NCBI GenBank assembly: GCA_964200185.2
Contig: CAXNAD020000084.1
Coordinates: 1 to 31,313 of the forward strand
DNA from: Choristocarpus tenellus KU-1152
Taxonomy: Eukaryota > Phaeophyceae
DNA: 31,313 nucleotides
Reading direction: 5' to 3'
Position 1 is the stretch's first letter; every line of letters begins with the position of its first letter. The notes beneath the pieces are model-generated. The model searched no databases and was not told the DNA's origin. It saw only the letters and a program-made list of their open reading frames with translations. The position numbers were made by a program, and so were the translations under genes. This document shows, piece after piece, positions 1 to 12,100 of the stretch.

Positions 1-240
1 TGACATCTGAATCAGCATTACAGGAACCAAGGATAATGTCAACAGGTAAACGAGCTTGTCTTCCAAACAGAAAGAAAAACGGGGTTTCATGCAACTTTAC
101 ACTGAATGCTGTGTTATGGGCTAACTATACGAAAGGCAATAACGATGCCCAGCTATCCTCAGCAACAGATATATACATTGCTAGCATAGAATGCAACGTA
201 GCATGTACTCTTTCTAACACAGAATTTCCTTGGGGGTGAT
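1..240 (-). pseudogene. Ty3/gypsy integrase core, C-terminal part (decayed)
   Basis: Read on the minus strand, this stretch gives the typical end of a Ty3/gypsy integrase catalytic core: HPQGNSVLERVHATL near 240, a W-x-x-LLPF segment, LAHNTAF, then TPFFLFGRQARLPVD. These correspond to the family pattern HPQ-x-(N/G)-x-x-ER...W...LP...AxNxxxH...P(F/Y)xLxxGRxxRxPxD. One in-frame TAG interrupts it between the LLPF and LAHN segments, so it is not a functional frame. It continues off the left edge. It belongs to the same element as the reverse transcriptase at 1437-1860, being the 3' side of a minus-strand pol. Confidence 0.75.
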
Positions 241-540
241 ACGTGTTCGTAGATAGTGCTGCTGATACACGTAGACACCATCGGTGGATTAGATAATAGG
301 ATGGAGAGCCAGTGACAGATATATTATATGTACTGACTCATAGTGCTGATTGGTTATATCATGTTCAAGATACACTCTCTTCCTATACTTAAGATAAGTA
401 AATAAGTAATTCCTAGTAAATTAGTGTGGACGATTACAAACCCCACACTATAGTGTAATGATGGTAGTTAAGGCTAGAGTCTCACCCACGAGCTCAGTCA
501 GCGGAATCGAGACCACAAAGACCCTTGTAATATTAACCTT
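241..540. other. non-coding stretch inside the gypsy relic
   Basis: This lies between the integrase core and the RNase H part of the same pol, where the integrase zinc-binding N-terminus would normally be encoded. I cannot read an HHCC motif here, so the stretch is deleted, replaced or too decayed. A short inverted repeat, tagtgtgg (424-431) against ccacacta (443-450), is the only structure I see. Confidence 0.4.
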
Positions 541-1330
541 ACTCATCTATATCGAGCTGTTCTTTGTCCTTCATTAAAGCACCATAAAAGCCGCGGATCC
601 AGTGTGGGATAGTTCAACATCCTGCTCCTTGCGCAATTGCTCCTGGTCCACTGCCGGAAACACAGTATTGGAACTAGTAAATAGTTCACGATCACTTTGG
701 ACGGGCGTTGCTTGGTCAAGGTTAGAAGCAGATAACTAATATTCCTTTTGAACACGTATGGTAAATGCACGACTATCTTCAGGCACATTACGACAGATTG
801 GTGCCAGCATTGGAGCAACGGATTTCTCCTGTTCCTCAAACTTGAAAATACGAGATAGAGTATCAGGTATAACATTGAGCTTACCGGGCTTGTGAAATTA
901 TAAGCTTGAAGAGCAATAGCCCAAAGAGTAAGCATGTTACTGGTATCCTGCATTCTATACAAGTAACACAATGTGGCATGATCTGTGATGCAGGTAAAGT
1001 GTCTACCCCAAAGATACGGTCGCCAATGAGTGATAGCTGTAGCGACTGCATAACACTCGCTTAATGAATAGTGACGTTGAGCTTCATTATATTTCTTGCT
1101 AAGTCTACAATGATACCTAGGTCTGCAGGATTATCGGATCGAGGTTGTGCTAAAAAAACTCCAGCACCACTCTCACTGACATCAACATGGACGATGAATT
1201 CTTTGGTAAAGTCAGGGAATACGAGAACTGGGGCTGCAGTGAGTAATTGTTTTACTATAAAAAATGCCACATCCTGGTCCAATCCCCATTCTTTTTCCAC
1301 TCTCTTACTGACTGACACCTTTTTTAGTGA
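540..1330 (-). pseudogene. Ty3/gypsy RNase H region (frameshifted)
   Basis: The minus-strand frame at 1061-1318 shows the RT-RNase H connection and the start of RNase H, with AAPVLVFPDFTKEFIVHVDV and a following SGAGVFLAQ. These match the family's L-x-x-PDF...F-x-x-x-x-D-A-S-x-x-A-x-G-x-x-L-x-Q pattern, except that the usual D-A-S is D-V-S here. In another frame, around 1080-960, come HYSLSECYAVATAI, HWRPYLWG and ITDHATLCYL, the usual E-x-E/C-x-A and TDH blocks. A third frame at 880-740 carries PGKLNVIPDTLSR, the post-RNase H PGxxNxxxDxLSR motif. At least two frameshifts separate these pieces, and no single frame spans the domain. Confidence 0.8.
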
Positions 1331-1436
1331 GATGAACTAATGGTTCGATTACTTTGGCTAAGTTGAGTATGAATTTACGCACAATATTAATCATACCTAG
1401 GACAGATCGAAGTTCTTTGATGGTGGTGGGTTTGGG

Positions 1437-1860
1437 TTATTCAGTGATTGCACGAACACGATCTTCACATATACGAATTCCTTCAGAAGATAAAATGTGA
1501 CCCAGGTAACGTACTTCTTTAGGTCCAAATTGGATCTTTGACGGTTTCAAGGTTAAAACTGCTGCTTGTAAAGCCTTGAATTGGTGTTCTAGTAAGTGTA
1601 GATGTCCTTCCCATGTGGGAGAACAAGAAATCAGATCATCCATGTAAACTAGTAACCCACTCAGTGGACCAAAATTTGCAAAGGCTAAGGACATGATTCT
1701 TTGAAATTGCCAAGGAGCATTTGATATCCCAAAAGGCATCCTCTTAAAAACATATTTGCCTCGGGATGTGACAAAAGCAGTTTTATCAATGTCTTCCTCA
1801 GCTACAGGAATCTGCCAATATGCAATCTGGATATTGATTGAACGTGGTATCTTTCAATGC
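1437..1860 (-). pseudogene. Ty3/gypsy reverse transcriptase fragment
   Basis: On the minus strand this frame carries MPFGISNAPWQFQRIM (domain 4) and VYMDDLI, the catalytic aspartate pair. It also carries the HLxxLxxxFxxLxxxxLxLxxxKxxF helix and VRYLGHILSSEGI, the LGH(x)IS motif. Upstream, at 1860-1745, pieces such as AYWQIPVAEED and KTAFVT are visible after a frame change. The fingers part and the rest of the palm are missing or out of frame. This is a retrotransposon of the Ty3/Metaviridae type; the frame breaks show it is inactive. Confidence 0.9.
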
Positions 1861-1887
1861 ATTTGTCTTATTGAAGGCTTGATGTAA

Positions 1888-2289
1888 CTACTCTCTAGCT
1901 TTAATGAATAGAGGAGAATCAGTATTTGGAGCACTAGCAATGATTAGTATCTGATCAGAAATTGGGGTTAAGTCACCTATCACAAGATGCTTCTTGATAC
2001 GTACTTTCCGTGTTGTTGGATTTTCCATTTGAACAAATACTGATCTATTACTTGCTGACCAAGTACTGAGAGTGCGAGCAGCTACAATACGATTCCATGG
2101 GTGTGTAGTTTCAGTGGTCTGATCTACAGCTGGTATGGAGTGTATGACTGGCTCCACTACCACGGCAGTATGCAACGATGGGCTAGTATCAGTTGTGCAA
2201 CGTACGATGATTTCATGACCAGGTGGTATGTTAACCTGTGTGATCTCCGCAAAGTATTCCTCAGCGACACAATGGTGTGTTGAGCTCAA
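1888..2289 (-). pseudogene. gypsy pol segment between protease and RT
   Basis: A 133-codon minus-strand frame lies directly upstream of the reverse transcriptase. Its features (HEIIVRC, VAARTLS, FVQMENPTTRKVRIKK, VIGDLTP) resemble the beta-rich stretch that follows retropepsin in Ty3/gypsy pol proteins, where N-P-(T/S)-x-x-x-x-x-(I/L)-x-x-G-x-x-(I/L)-G-x-(L/I) is usual. No DTGA or DSGA protease active site is visible here or just upstream, so the protease itself is lost or lies in decayed sequence above 2290. It shares strand and order with the downstream pol pieces. Confidence 0.6.
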
Positions 2290-4740
2290 CTGGGCCTCCT
2301 CGCTAGGCTAATCATCAATCAACCTCATTTTCTTCATCAGCATGTCCAACTGGATGATAACAAGAGTACAGGTTGATGAAAAGTTTAGCATGGATCTTAA
2401 ATTGACTCCTTTCGCAATCCAGTCAAGTGTGAAATTGTTTTATTGTGCCTCAAATGCTTCAGACAGACAGATTGTAGATGCATTGAAGAAGTAGAAAGGT
2501 TGAGTGAGTCTTCCAAGCTCGAGGAGGGGAGAGACCTTGCCAACAAATCAATCCAATTCTGTGGATCGGAAATATCAAATCACGGATTTCTTAATGACGT
2601 ACTTCCCATTCATATTCCTGAACTCTTCCATATTCTAGTTCATTAATCCTATCTTCTGTTCTACAGAATGCAAACATGTTCTGCTCTATCATCTGTGTGT
2701 TTCCTACATACTGTAAACTGCTTTTACGTAAGAATAGAAACCCTGTTCTTAACGGAGGAGATGGGGACTCCAGTGATCGTTAACTTCAGCGTTTCAGGAA
2801 ATGGTGATGGTGAGCAGTATAGTAATGAACAAAATGTGAATGATAGTAGTGGTCAAGTTGTTGACTTTGCAGGAGGTTCTATTTCTGAAGGAGACTAGGG
2901 AAATGATGACCGTGGGCATGATATAGAAGGTGGACAAGGATGCGTTAGGGAAGAGGGACCAGTTTTGTTATCCGGTGACAAGTTCTTTGAAGCGGATGCT
3001 AAAAGTTCATTGTTCCAGACGGGGTTGAGAAGGATATGAAACACCCCAACAGCATAGGCATTCAGAATGAATACAGCCGTGTTGCAAGGGTCGTTTCACA
3101 GTATGGATTCAAGCAGGAGTAAGTTAGGATTTTAAAAGCTATTGTTGCCCAACCTCATAAGTGATTCGTGACCCTATACGTATGTTGAGTTCTTGTACAA
3201 TTTGAAATAGGGATTGATGGAGGGGCTGGAGGAGAAAACGTCCACATTGATCGCCCAAATTCTTGAAGAACCCTTTCAGTGATCGGCAATCTTCAAGACA
3301 CAATTTTTGGGAGAACCATACTCGAAAATCATCTACCTTCGCCTCTGATGGTACATGTCGACCAAGAAGTATGGCAACTTCAAAGGTCGAAATACGTTTC
3401 AAGAAGGGAATAAGTAGATTCACAAAGGTTCAGGACCTGTCGGGAAAAAAGGTTGTGGATGATTCTACTCTCCAACGACCTTGAAAAGGAGATTAGAACA
3501 AGTTTTTTCCTTTGGAAATATGATACACCATTCAAGAAGTTGCGCACAAATGTGTGCGAGATAGAGTTGAAGACATCCTCTTCCATTTCAAGAAAAACCT
3601 GTAGCATGTTGGACTACATAATGGATGAGATATGTTTGTAATCAACAGCGGAGAGGACCTTTCTGAAGATTGAGGTGTTTTGCCCTCTACTATATCATTT
3701 CAATACTTTCCCATTGAGTATTTTCCTTCGTGTTAGATAAAAATTGTTGAACATCCTTCAAGAAAGAACCCCTATTTTGCGTTGTTAATTTCCAAGTTTC
3801 GACCCAACCCTTACCACCACCCTCTACATACACTACACAACTATCGCTCAAATATATACGAAACGAACCCTCCTCAAAAAAAGGAGTTGAAATCGTATAC
3901 TCTGGAGTACAGTGAGTCAAACACAGACAAACAGAAATGCAAAAAACTCTAGGGAAATATCGTCTATATGCCTGTAAATGATATATTTTGTACCTTTTTA
4001 ACGAAAAAATGCTCATAATTGCGTGCAGCCTCTTCTTTCCTGTATATTGACAAAAGGGAAAAAAATTGAAGATTTCAGGTAACCCCTTAAAATGCAACCT
4101 TGCCTATCAATCAATTTGTTTGAATCACTGTCTTTTTCTAAATCAGACTGGACCTAGATCGTATATCCAATATCGACCAGTAAATACCCGTGGTACTAAT
4201 CCAAAAATATGTATATCCAATATATTTTTATTATTATGCACTCTGACATTTTCCAGATGTGTAAGGGGGAAACCAATGCAAAATCAATTGTGGAAAGCAT
4301 GTTTGTCTGTTGTTATACCGTTATTGCCGTATCCCATATACCTTCATACCGTTATATCGTTGTACCGATTGAGGTTCCTTGTCAAGCATCCATGATTCCA
4401 CTGGCGGACCTTCCGTCAAAATGAAACCATGGAATCTCTTCACGTGACCAATTCCACAGACTTGGGATTGGTCGTCATTCAGAGTTGTCACACATTAAAG
4501 ATTCACTTGGTTCTCACGTCTTGACTTGTGGATATGAAGCCCCCTCTCTGAAGATGCTCATCACTCCTCAATTTTCCCTGCAAGTCCTTGCAGTCTTGTG
4601 TGCTAGCAACAGTATGCAGCGTCCATATACTTGCATGTGGTTGATACGTGTAAATACCATTTTAGAGTCAGTCTACTTGTTGGATTGATTAATCCATCGT
4701 GAGATTATATAGTTTGAGTCAAGAGTCAAAGAAAACGACA
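2290..4740. other. intergenic stretch, no gene recognised
   Basis: There is no confident gene here. The first ~150 bases continue the decayed retroelement on the minus strand. A plus-strand frame from 2761 (MGTPVIVNFS..., acidic and glycine/serine-rich) runs to a stop at 2898. Short open frames follow on both strands up to about 3641, and a 135-codon minus frame spans 3690-4097. None carries a motif I know, and the frames are broken every few dozen codons. I read them as decayed coding or repeat remnants at best. Confidence 0.35.
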
Positions 4741-5130
4741 GGTACTCAAGTTTTGACCGATTTACTTTTATGTCTGTTTTGCATTTTTTTCAATTCACCC
4801 ACAATTGCATGGATGGAGTTCTAAGTTTGACCTAAAAGCGTCTACTACTCTATTATTTTAAATTTTCCGACACAACAAAAATAGTCCTATACATTCGAAA
4901 AAATAACCAAATCTTTAACATATTTGCCAGCATCCTTAAAATGCAACTCTAGGTCCCTCTCTTGTACTTTGACTCCAAGTTCAGAGTATATTTCAAGGAC
5001 TACTCTGAAGTATTTCTGTACTTGGAAATTTGTGGTGGTAGGAGTCATGGTGATCGCTGATCCCTCTGCTTCAATTATTGACAAAATGTCGCCTCATGAT
5101 GGCAAACCTGATGCATTCTTCTAGTTGCAG
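4740..5130 (-). repeat. dispersed repeat family R2, copy 1
   Basis: The reverse strand of this stretch resembles 26820-27200. The clearest shared block is ggagtcaaagtacaagagag here against ggagtcgaagtatacgagag there, followed by a shared ttaaggatgctggcaaatat-like segment. AT-rich text then ends in ...tgcaaaac and a GGTCAAAACTTG-like block in both. By eye the core is roughly three-quarters identical. The frame contains (L/F)KDAGKYVKD here and SKDADKYVQN in the other copy, so it may derive from a coding sequence, but I recognise no protein family. Confidence 0.6.
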
Positions 5131-6063
5131 TTTAGTGGCATAGTGCAGAGGTCCATTTGTGCTAAAATGTATCAGAGAGAGCTATCCCGTTCATACATCT
5201 CTCTCAAAAAAAGGAAACATACAGTATGAGTCCTCTACTACACACAATATTTGTTACTACAGCACAAACGTATGATGTAGCGCAAATTTGTCTGATGCAG
5301 GCAGGTCCTATCATTGTCACATTGTATCTGTTTTGTGAAATTTCTCCCATTTCATCTCTAATGGGAAGTAATCCCTTTAAGCATATAGCTTACCAGGACA
5401 ATAAATGTATGTACACCTTGGGGGATCTTTGTGCACAGTGCATCAGTGGAACCACCTTCATAAATGTATTACATCAAGGCTCCGCTTTGATTGAATAAGA
5501 TATACATCATATATCCCACAGCAGCAAGTCTGCAGCTAGTGTAATTGCACCTCGCTATCAGAAGAGTAAGGCAGGCTCTCACTCATCTGCTTCATTGTAA
5601 ACAAACACAGATGGCTAATGAATGGACTCACATACAGGAATGCACTATCAGATTTGTTGGGCGTTCAATGAACATACCATTTCATACAAACTTCCCCACA
5701 AAATATGCCCCGGAGTTGGCATCCAACAAGGTGCAACGACACAGTGCAAGGACATAGCCCTTGAAAAAAATGAGGAGCAAGGGTACTAGAGTACCTGCTT
5801 GGTGCTGCTGCTACGTTTGAACCTGTAACACACCTGTAATGCCAATAATATAGCATCGTCCAATTCTCAAGCTGATAATCTTGTAAGCAAACGAACTCCA
5901 GCAAAGTGCAGACAGATGAAAAAGACAAAATAGACAAAAAAAAACGTGCATTCACCTCAATATTGTTACAACATAAATTGTTGAAACGACAATTTCATCA
6001 AGTGAACGAGCACTACCCACAACATCACTGATAGGGTAGCCCATAAGATAACGGCATCCTCTT
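5131..6063. other. 3' flank of the SCAPER-like gene
   Basis: This is downstream of the minus-strand stop codon at 6064-6066, so part of it is presumably the 3' untranslated region. I see no recognisable gene. Open frames at 5226-5498 and 5545-5757 on the plus strand are short and motif-free. No poly(A) signal can be assigned with confidence. Confidence 0.4.
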
Positions 6064-6183
6064 CTATGGCGACAAGCCAAACTGTCTTGCGGCCTCCTCC
6101 CACAAGTTCAAGGGGAAGCGACGGGATAATACCATCCAACCTTGTGGTTGGCCATCATGCTTCATGGTGGACATGACCTTTGC
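6064..6183 (-). CDS. SCAPER: SCAPER-like gene, last coding exon
   Basis: The acceptor is ccacctccatcag before GCAAAGGTC, phase 0, giving 39 codons and a TAG stop. The exon contains the C-terminal signature of the family, RRFPLNLWEEAARQFGLSP. Animal SCAPER ends in a closely similar RFP-x-x-x-WEEARQFF segment and plant homologues in a shorter RFP...AxQFF version, so the true C-terminus is here. Joined to the previous exon it reads ...EGVKQ then AKVMS.... The intron between them begins with GC, not GT. Confidence 0.88.
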   Translation of the reverse strand, partial: AKVMSTMKHDGQPQGWMVLSRRFPLNLWEEAARQFGLSP

Positions 6184-9100
6184 CTGATGGAGGTGGGAAG
6201 AGGAGGGGAAACGAGATTTACTAAAATTAAAGCAAGGTTTCAAATAGTGGCTCACACAAATATTTGCGCAAGTACTATACTTGCCATTGATGATATCTGT
6301 TATCCTTGTGAAGGAGTTATCATGTTCTAGACACAAAATACATATATTGGAGGTCATGATACAAGAGTAGGGCTCTACAACTGCACTGCACAAGGAAGGA
6401 TTTACACTAGGGTTCTATAACAGGCTTGCCTGTTTGACTCCCTCAAGATGTTGAATGTAGTCTTTCAAATGACGGTGGAGGTATGTTGCTAGTAGCTCTG
6501 CTGCCAAATCGTTCTCAAGAACTTCCCTGCAAGAAGTAGCAACAGTTTAATCAGAAATCAGAGGGGCACACAGGATTGGGTAGGGTAGCGAGGACTTTCA
6601 TCGGGCAGAGGAGTCCTACAGATTTGGCAGGCAAGAGACTTGTAAGAATTGTGCTTCCTTGCTTTAAAACGTACGTAAGGACATCCCGCATAGTGGCATA
6701 CATAGTTTGAACGCATGGATCAATATTTTTTACTGTCTGAACTGCACAGTGGACCAGGTGTGTACTGAGTCACGATTGGATAAGAGTCTTGCGTTGAGGA
6801 GTCAATACCCTCCCGCATGAGAGATGTTGAAACATAGATCATCCCACTGTATACTACTGTAGCAGTAGCAGAACCCAACAAACCACTGTCCAACAATTAT
6901 AATATACAGAACTACATTCTACATCAGGCAGATTCTGAATCATGATTTGACAAGAGTAACGTGTAGAAGGATTTACAACAGTATCAAAAAAGAAGACTTA
7001 GTTCCAACAAGCACTGATGCAGGCCCCTTGTTCTCTCGCCACTTCCATGTTGCCAGCTCTGATAATGGTTTCCCCCCTTGTTTTCTGTCCTGCATCTCTT
7101 GTATTTATGGGTTTTCAACCAAGGTAATATACACCTACAGGGTCACCCTTTTGAAGCAAAGTATCTTACAGGGTAGAGCCGCGTCCATTTGGGGGTCAAA
7201 ATCCAATGTCGCGATTTTGATATAATTCTGGCTATCGTGCATGTTAGGAAGTGTCAATATCAATGTTTCGGACACACCTTTTCATAACACATACGTTTTA
7301 TCTACTCCTAAACACTTTGGAGCAGGAAACTGTAAAAAAAGAAAAGGGAGGCCAAGCCCCAAGTGGACAAACAGGGCAAAACTAGTACCCTCTAAGATAC
7401 TTTCACTCTTTTGTTTCAAGTAGTCTTCTCCAAAGATGCAAGTCTCTCTCCTTATCATGATCACAATCCTTTCTCAGGGAACAAGATTATTCTCAGAGGC
7501 GATCATCTACATCAGCATCACCAGATTGTGAAACAAGGTTGGAGCAGCCTCTACTAAAGGACCACTACACCACAATCTCACAGGTTTTACTACCTTCAAA
7601 CACAGGAAGCGAAATAGGGTGGCTTAATGGGTGGAAATTTCCTATAAATCTCGGGATTCAAATAGACTGATATAAGAGGTTGGAGGGATGGTATGGTGGG
7701 TACAAAGGAACACTTCTAATGAAAGCTACAGATAATGGATTCTTAGTCATATCATACCAATAGCAAAAATCAGTCCCTATATGTTTCAATGCCTACAACA
7801 ACATAGCAAATATCCCACATTGCAATTGCAGGGTACATCCACAATATACTCACCACCTATTATCCAATGGTTACACCAAAATTTAGAGGGTGGGTAAATG
7901 TAAAGGTTACTGAAATGCTAGTGCTGACAAGCTGTGTACCGCACACAGGTCATTTATGAATGTTGAGGAACGCCATTCCAGTCACAGTTGGTCTCACTTT
8001 ACATGCACCTATCTCCATTTCTATTTAGCATGTATACATACAATAGTTTTCATTATCCTTATTATCATGTCCTCCATAATATGTACAGAAGATATATCTA
8101 ACACATCTCTTGCCACGTGACAAGACAGTAGGTAATTTGTCCCGTGAAACTGTTGATAGCAATCAAGACCTTACACAGACATTTTTCACAAAGATGACCA
8201 AGACCTGCACAAGTCTGGTTAATACAATGGTCACTGTTGAAAAAAGATGGATAAATCATATGCACGAATAATGCACTCCCAATCCAATACATACCGCATA
8301 TTTGTCTCACACAACTCACTGCTCTATCAAATATACAAATGATCTACTACCCTATGCAAAATATGTTCAATTCGATATAATGGAATTGACCACAGCACAG
8401 TTTATCAATGACCTAAGAATTCATAGTGCCTGACATTTTGAGAGGTTGCAATAAAAACAGCAGAAGAGATCACAGCAAGAAAGAGTTTCCTGGTCAAGAA
8501 TGTGATCGGGGCTCAATGAATATGCTCACTGATCCAATTAAAAAATCTCCCTCATCTACCCCTCACCTGTTCCGAATGTTATCAAAGCAAATGCTGATTA
8601 GGGTCGGGAACAGTACTTCCTGATAGGGTTGTTCTGAGAAGTACCTGCACAGCAACAATAAAACAGTTCCATGCAAGCACAAGAAAAGCAAGAAAAAAGT
8701 AAAAAAAAGTGGGAATTAAAGAAACCACATAGATGAATGTGACAAGCAAGAGTGAAGCAGCACTTACTACATTCAACCTGAAGGAATCCATAGTCTAGAT
8801 TGTGGTGACCAGGGTATTTGCAAGAACTGGTGAAATGAAGGCGATAGAGAGTCAGCACCAATGAGAATAACTCATGCTGCACCTTACCCTAGACGATGCC
8901 AGTACCTTATTGGAGAAGAACACACAAGGAAGAATAAATATATACATACATATATCGTCCTAGGTTTTTCCTGTGGCCTACAAATAGGATTGAGTTTTGA
9001 GATTGATCTTTAGCAGTGGGGATAAGTGCCAACAAAACCACACTACAATGTCTTAGCCAGGTGGCTCAGTGTCTTGGGTTACACTTTGGGTCCAGGGTCA

Positions 9101-12100
9101 GATCAATATGATCCCTGTCTCAAACATGCAGTAGTGGAATCCATGAACATGGATCTTGTACCAGAAAAATTAAAAATGTTATACTGCAATCTATATTGTA
9201 GGCCTTACATAGAATTACATAATGTTACTATTTGGAGAAATACTGAACCTTCCTCTTCACATGAAGAACAGCCCTAGTAGTAACCTGAAGGGAAGGTTGC
9301 AGAGCTGCACAAGGAGGGTTGGTGAATGCCCCCACTGCAGCACCTCCTGGTTTCTCGTAGAACCCAGAGCAAAGTATCCCAACAGCTGCACCAGCCCAGC
9401 TAGCCAGTCTTCCATCACTGCAATACCTTCTGACAGGCCCTTGCTAGACTTTGAACCACAACCCAGCACCTCCTGAAAATGATGGCATTGGAGAATCAAG
9501 GATGGGCAGTGCCACGCAGCAGTGGCACAGAACTTCTCTATCAATATCCACCACATCAACAACAGGGTCTTTTCTGGGTTGGGTTCAAGGTTGCCAATAG
9601 AAATTGAATCCCAAATATCTTGAACCCCAATCTTGAGCAATACCTCAATGTCAATGTATACAGGTGGAACCTATCAACACAATTAGATCACCCCAACCCG
9701 AATTTTGAGAGCTCTATTAGAGCACATCTTTCACTGGATATTGTCTGCACCACATGATGACGTTGAGAGGATACTGACAGGGCAGGTAGGGACTCACTCC
9801 AGCACATCCAAACTTGAGTGACATTCTCTACACCTATCTCCAACCCTAAACCTAACTCATACTCACAGTAGTGACTTAGAGCAGAGCACTGCACACTGCA
9901 CAACAAAGCCAATGGCATCACACAGGTGTTAGATCTCAGCAAGTACTAACTCACAGCCATGAGCAGCAAAATACAGCAGAGGTACCGTTCGAAATTCCTC
10001 TTGGTTTACACTTACTACGTGAGTAGTACAAAACAACCTAATTATGTCTTTTTCCTGTAGCCAATCCCATACCCTCACCCTCTCTTGTACAAAATTATTA
10101 CTCCCAAAGCTGCCCTAACCAAGGCCTAATACCTGTAAAGATAACCTGTGAACAATGGAAGTCAAAAGACGGTCACACAAGTACGTGAACTCCGACCTGA
10201 CGCCTTCCCTCGAAAGAGCTTCCTGTTTGAAGTCAATCAAATCAACGGGACATGAGAAACAGATTTCGTGATAAAATGTTTGAGTTTTGGAATACAACAT
10301 AAGCACCAACAAGTTAACATGGTGGTTTCAAACTAATGAGCGACAATATATCTACCCCAAGAGCAAAAGAGGCAATGGGTAGAAAGTACAAAATAGTCAA
10401 GGATCATACCATGATTTTAGGAACCACAGTGAGAGAATGAGGAAAAGGGGCCTGAGTATAGATAGGTGTTGAAACCAAGAGACAAGAGCTAGGTATTCAA
10501 GATGGCACCAAGCAAAGGTTTAGTTATACCAAACCCAAACTAAGCATATGTCAATAAGGCAATTGAGGGTCTAGTGTCACAGAATGAATGGTCTATCCAT
10601 TTATTACATTATTGTATCACAAGAAAACATGTCAGGGATGAGAAGAAAAATGAAGGATATCAAGAGGAAAGGTGATAGCTGCAGAAGCAATCTTCTAACC
10701 AGCAGTGGAAGGGACCTTCAACACTATGACATAGAGAGTAATGCCAACATTAGCATTGCAGAAGGAACTACTAGGTAGGCATATGGTCTTAACTATTGAA
10801 ATTCTTGCTCAACTTGAAAAGGGAATGCATGAGGTGAGAGCAGGGATCTAGAGGCATCTAAAGGTATGAGTGGGAAATTTAATTTGATAGGTAGTGCATG
10901 GTACGAAGCTATTACAGATGTTCTAAGAATGTTGAAAAGGGATGAAAACCACCAAATACTGGGGAAAAAGTGATAACATAAGGTTTTACACGAAGCATAC
11001 ACTGGCAGAGTGAGTATCTTAAGGCGCTTGTGTGGGTATGGGTGGTACTGTTGGATGTCATATACGACTTGAGAAACCTAGCATTTACTGTTGGTTTAGC
11101 ATTGAAGTTTTTTTAAGAATCTGAGCATTGAAGTTTTTTTAAGAATCTGAGCATTGAAGTCATGAAAAACAAAGACAGCACAGATATTTGATGCATTCTG
11201 CTAATGGAAGACACAGCATAATATTTATGTTGCTGCGTGGGACTGGCCTTCCATTCCTTGCAATTCAATATGTTTGGGCCACTTGACCAATTTAAGAATT
11301 GAAGGTTTTGAACTCACACAGGCTCAAGACCCCTGCTGTTGTATGACAAGGCTGGATCAGAATGTGGGACTTGCGTTTACATTCCTTCAAATCTCTAAGG
11401 CTGCCATATGTCCATCTACCACTTGAAGCACATCCTTCTCCTGCTCTTCATCGTTCTCTTCTACATCCTTCTCAATCTTTAACACTCCTCCCTAAGTTTG
11501 CTCTCTTTATCCTCCTCAGCCGTCTTCAGCTTCAAATTCATCTATGCAATTTTGATAGGTTCACTCAAGGCTAGGACCACAGACTTCTTTCCTTTCTGCA
11601 CATTTGGCTGCTTGCCCACATTAGTCTTGAGCTTTAACCTACCCATGATCCAGCCTATCGCAAATTGCCCTAAACCCCAATTGTGATACCCTTGTGCAGA
11701 AGCACATGTCTTGCGAATGACTTTGAACAGTAGAAAAATCCCTAGTAGACATGATTTTAAGGTTCCCTAGTACCACATGTATGAAAAATTGCTTCATCAG
11801 ATGTCATCAGGTCAAGATTATGGTGTGCTCAATTTGATAAAACAAATGGGTCAACTTCTAGGTGCCAAGGTGCAACTGCTAGATCTCCCCTGCAGACAAT
11901 AAATTCAACTTTGGAAACCAGGATCCCGATATTTGCAATGTACCACATAGCATCGATAGATGTTGAGGACTTTCCTAGTGATGCAATGAAGAGCAACATA
12001 CAAATGAATACGTAAAACTGAGCCTTGATACCTAAATATTAGTTTCTTCCATAAAAGTATTACTACCACTAAATTCATCCATTGAATGATAACTCCGGAG

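Noticed and set aside
3690-4097. A 135-codon minus-strand frame as a gene
   Set aside because: It shows no motif, no splice partners and AT-driven composition. The neighbouring frames on both strands are equally open and broken.
8598-8882. A minus frame reading HELFSLVLTLYRL..., first taken for the exon after LPF
   Set aside because: It is phase 0 at both ends where phase 2 is required. The exon at 8567-8644 fits in phase and matches the family block YFS...VLFPTLI.
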